From an uncultured Altererythrobacter sp. (GTDB lineage: Bacteria; Pseudomonadota; Alphaproteobacteria; Sphingomonadales; Sphingomonadaceae), in contig CAMPGP010000002.1 in assembly GCA_946885545.1 (NCBI GenBank), positions 1 to 34,096 of the forward strand: a DNA stretch of 34,096 nt. Direction: 5' to 3'. The notes beneath the pieces were generated by a model. The model saw only the letters and a list, made by a program, of their open reading frames with translations, did not search any database and had not been told where the DNA came from. The translations under genes and the position numbers were made by a program. This document shows, piece by piece, positions 33,614 through 34,096 of this stretch. Each line of letters begins with the position of its first letter. Positions within the stretch are counted from its first letter, which is position 1.

Positions 33614-34096
33614 ATGTCCGGCAATACCCCGTTGCAGATCGAATGGAGGCGCGAGACCGCGCAGGTGCCCTATCGACTGGCGCTTGCGGAAATGGAGGCG
33701 CGCAACCGCGCGATCGCCGCGGGCGAGGCGAGCGAGCTAGTCTGGCTGCTCGAGCATCCGCCGGTCTATACTGCGGGCACCAGCGCGGCGGCTGCCGAGA
33801 TGCTCGATCCGCGCTTCGAGGTTGTCGAGGCGGGCCGCGGCGGACGCTACACCTATCACGGACCGGGGCAGCGGATCGGCTACGTGCTGCTCGACCTGAA
33901 CCGGCGCGGGAAGGACGTGCGCTGCTTCGTCCATGCGATCGAGGGATGGGTTATCGACACGCTCGGCGAATTCGGGGTCGAGGCGTGGCGCGCCGAGGGC
34001 CGGATCGGCATCTGGACGCGCGACATCGACGGCGGCGAGGCCAAGATCGGCGCGATCGGCGTGCGGGTGCGCAAGTGGGTGACGATGCACGGCTTC
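33614..34096 (+). CDS. lipB: LipB lipoyl(octanoyl) transferase, 3' end cut by window edge
   Basis: This enzyme moves octanoyl from acyl carrier protein to lipoyl domains. The 161 codons from ATG 33614 are open to the right edge. Seen are [13 protein letters not shown], the strongly conserved [13 protein letters not shown] block that binds the octanoyl group, and [17 protein letters not shown], which includes the catalytic Lys. The catalytic Cys and the last roughly 60 residues lie beyond the window. It is divergent from the membrane-protein gene with a 68-base gap; no clear promoter boxes are seen. Confidence 0.95.
   Translation, partial: MSGNTPLQIEWRRETAQVPYRLALAEMEARNRAIAAGEASELVWLLEHPPVYTAGTSAAAAEMLDPRFEVVEAGRGGRYTYHGPGQRIGYVLLDLNRRGKDVRCFVHAIEGWVIDTLGEFGVEAWRAEGRIGIWTRDIDGGEAKIGAIGVRVRKWVTMHGF

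Noticed and set aside
1..34096. CRISPR arrays, tRNA or rRNA genes, insertion sequences, attachment sites
   Set aside because: No regularly spaced direct repeats, tRNA-like cloverleaf, transposase frame or terminal inverted repeats were seen in reading both strands.

Overview
The window reads as high-GC Alphaproteobacterial DNA, most likely Sphingomonadales (Erythrobacteraceae or Sphingomonadaceae). The evidence is the TonB-dependent receptor with an EIVVVGARI-type TonB box, the NTGA start/stop overlaps, a CtrA-like half-site in front of the chemotaxis genes, and an IorA-like [2Fe-2S] protein. The assignment rests on protein style only; no rRNA or tRNA is visible. The window is gene-dense. The longest gene-free stretch is the divergent region of about 212 bases at 3693-3904, so no gap exceeds 300 bases.

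Region A (1-19887) is a carbohydrate-utilisation locus. A GH3 lipoprotein and a sulfatase (cut by the left edge) run leftward. Divergent from them run a TonB-dependent receptor, a PF10091/GH144-like glucanase lipoprotein and an SGNH esterase. Facing these is a leftward, almost gapless chain: LacI-type repressor, Tat-type lipoprotein solute-binding protein, two CUT1 permeases, alpha/beta-hydrolase lipoprotein, GH1, EEP-family lipoprotein and GH2 lipoprotein. Every junction in the chain overlaps by 1-4 bases. A UgpC/MalK-type ATPase precedes the repressor. A 14-bp near-palindrome, TGTAACCG(G/T)TTTCA, occurs in the GH3/receptor promoter region and again just before lacI, which ties both arms into one probable regulon. 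The inferred flow is uptake through the outer membrane, periplasmic cleavage and removal of decorations, CUT1 import of oligosaccharides, and cytoplasmic GH1 cleavage. The GH144-like enzyme with GH3 and GH1 partners suggests beta-1,2-glucan, perhaps substituted periplasmic glucan, as substrate. This is inference.

Region B (19994-28130) is a leftward chemotaxis operon: cheA, cheW, cheY, cheB, cheR, a GGDEF-EAL membrane protein and an MCP with almost no periplasmic part. It lies on the same strand directly upstream of the sugar transporter genes. CheA carries a second CheW-like domain and a degenerate receiver-like tail.

Region C (28203-34096) holds ordinary single genes: a MATE exporter, an orphan [2Fe-2S] small subunit, an ArsC-family reductase, an MFS transporter, a PmtA-like methyltransferase, a multi-pass membrane protein and lipB (cut by the right edge).
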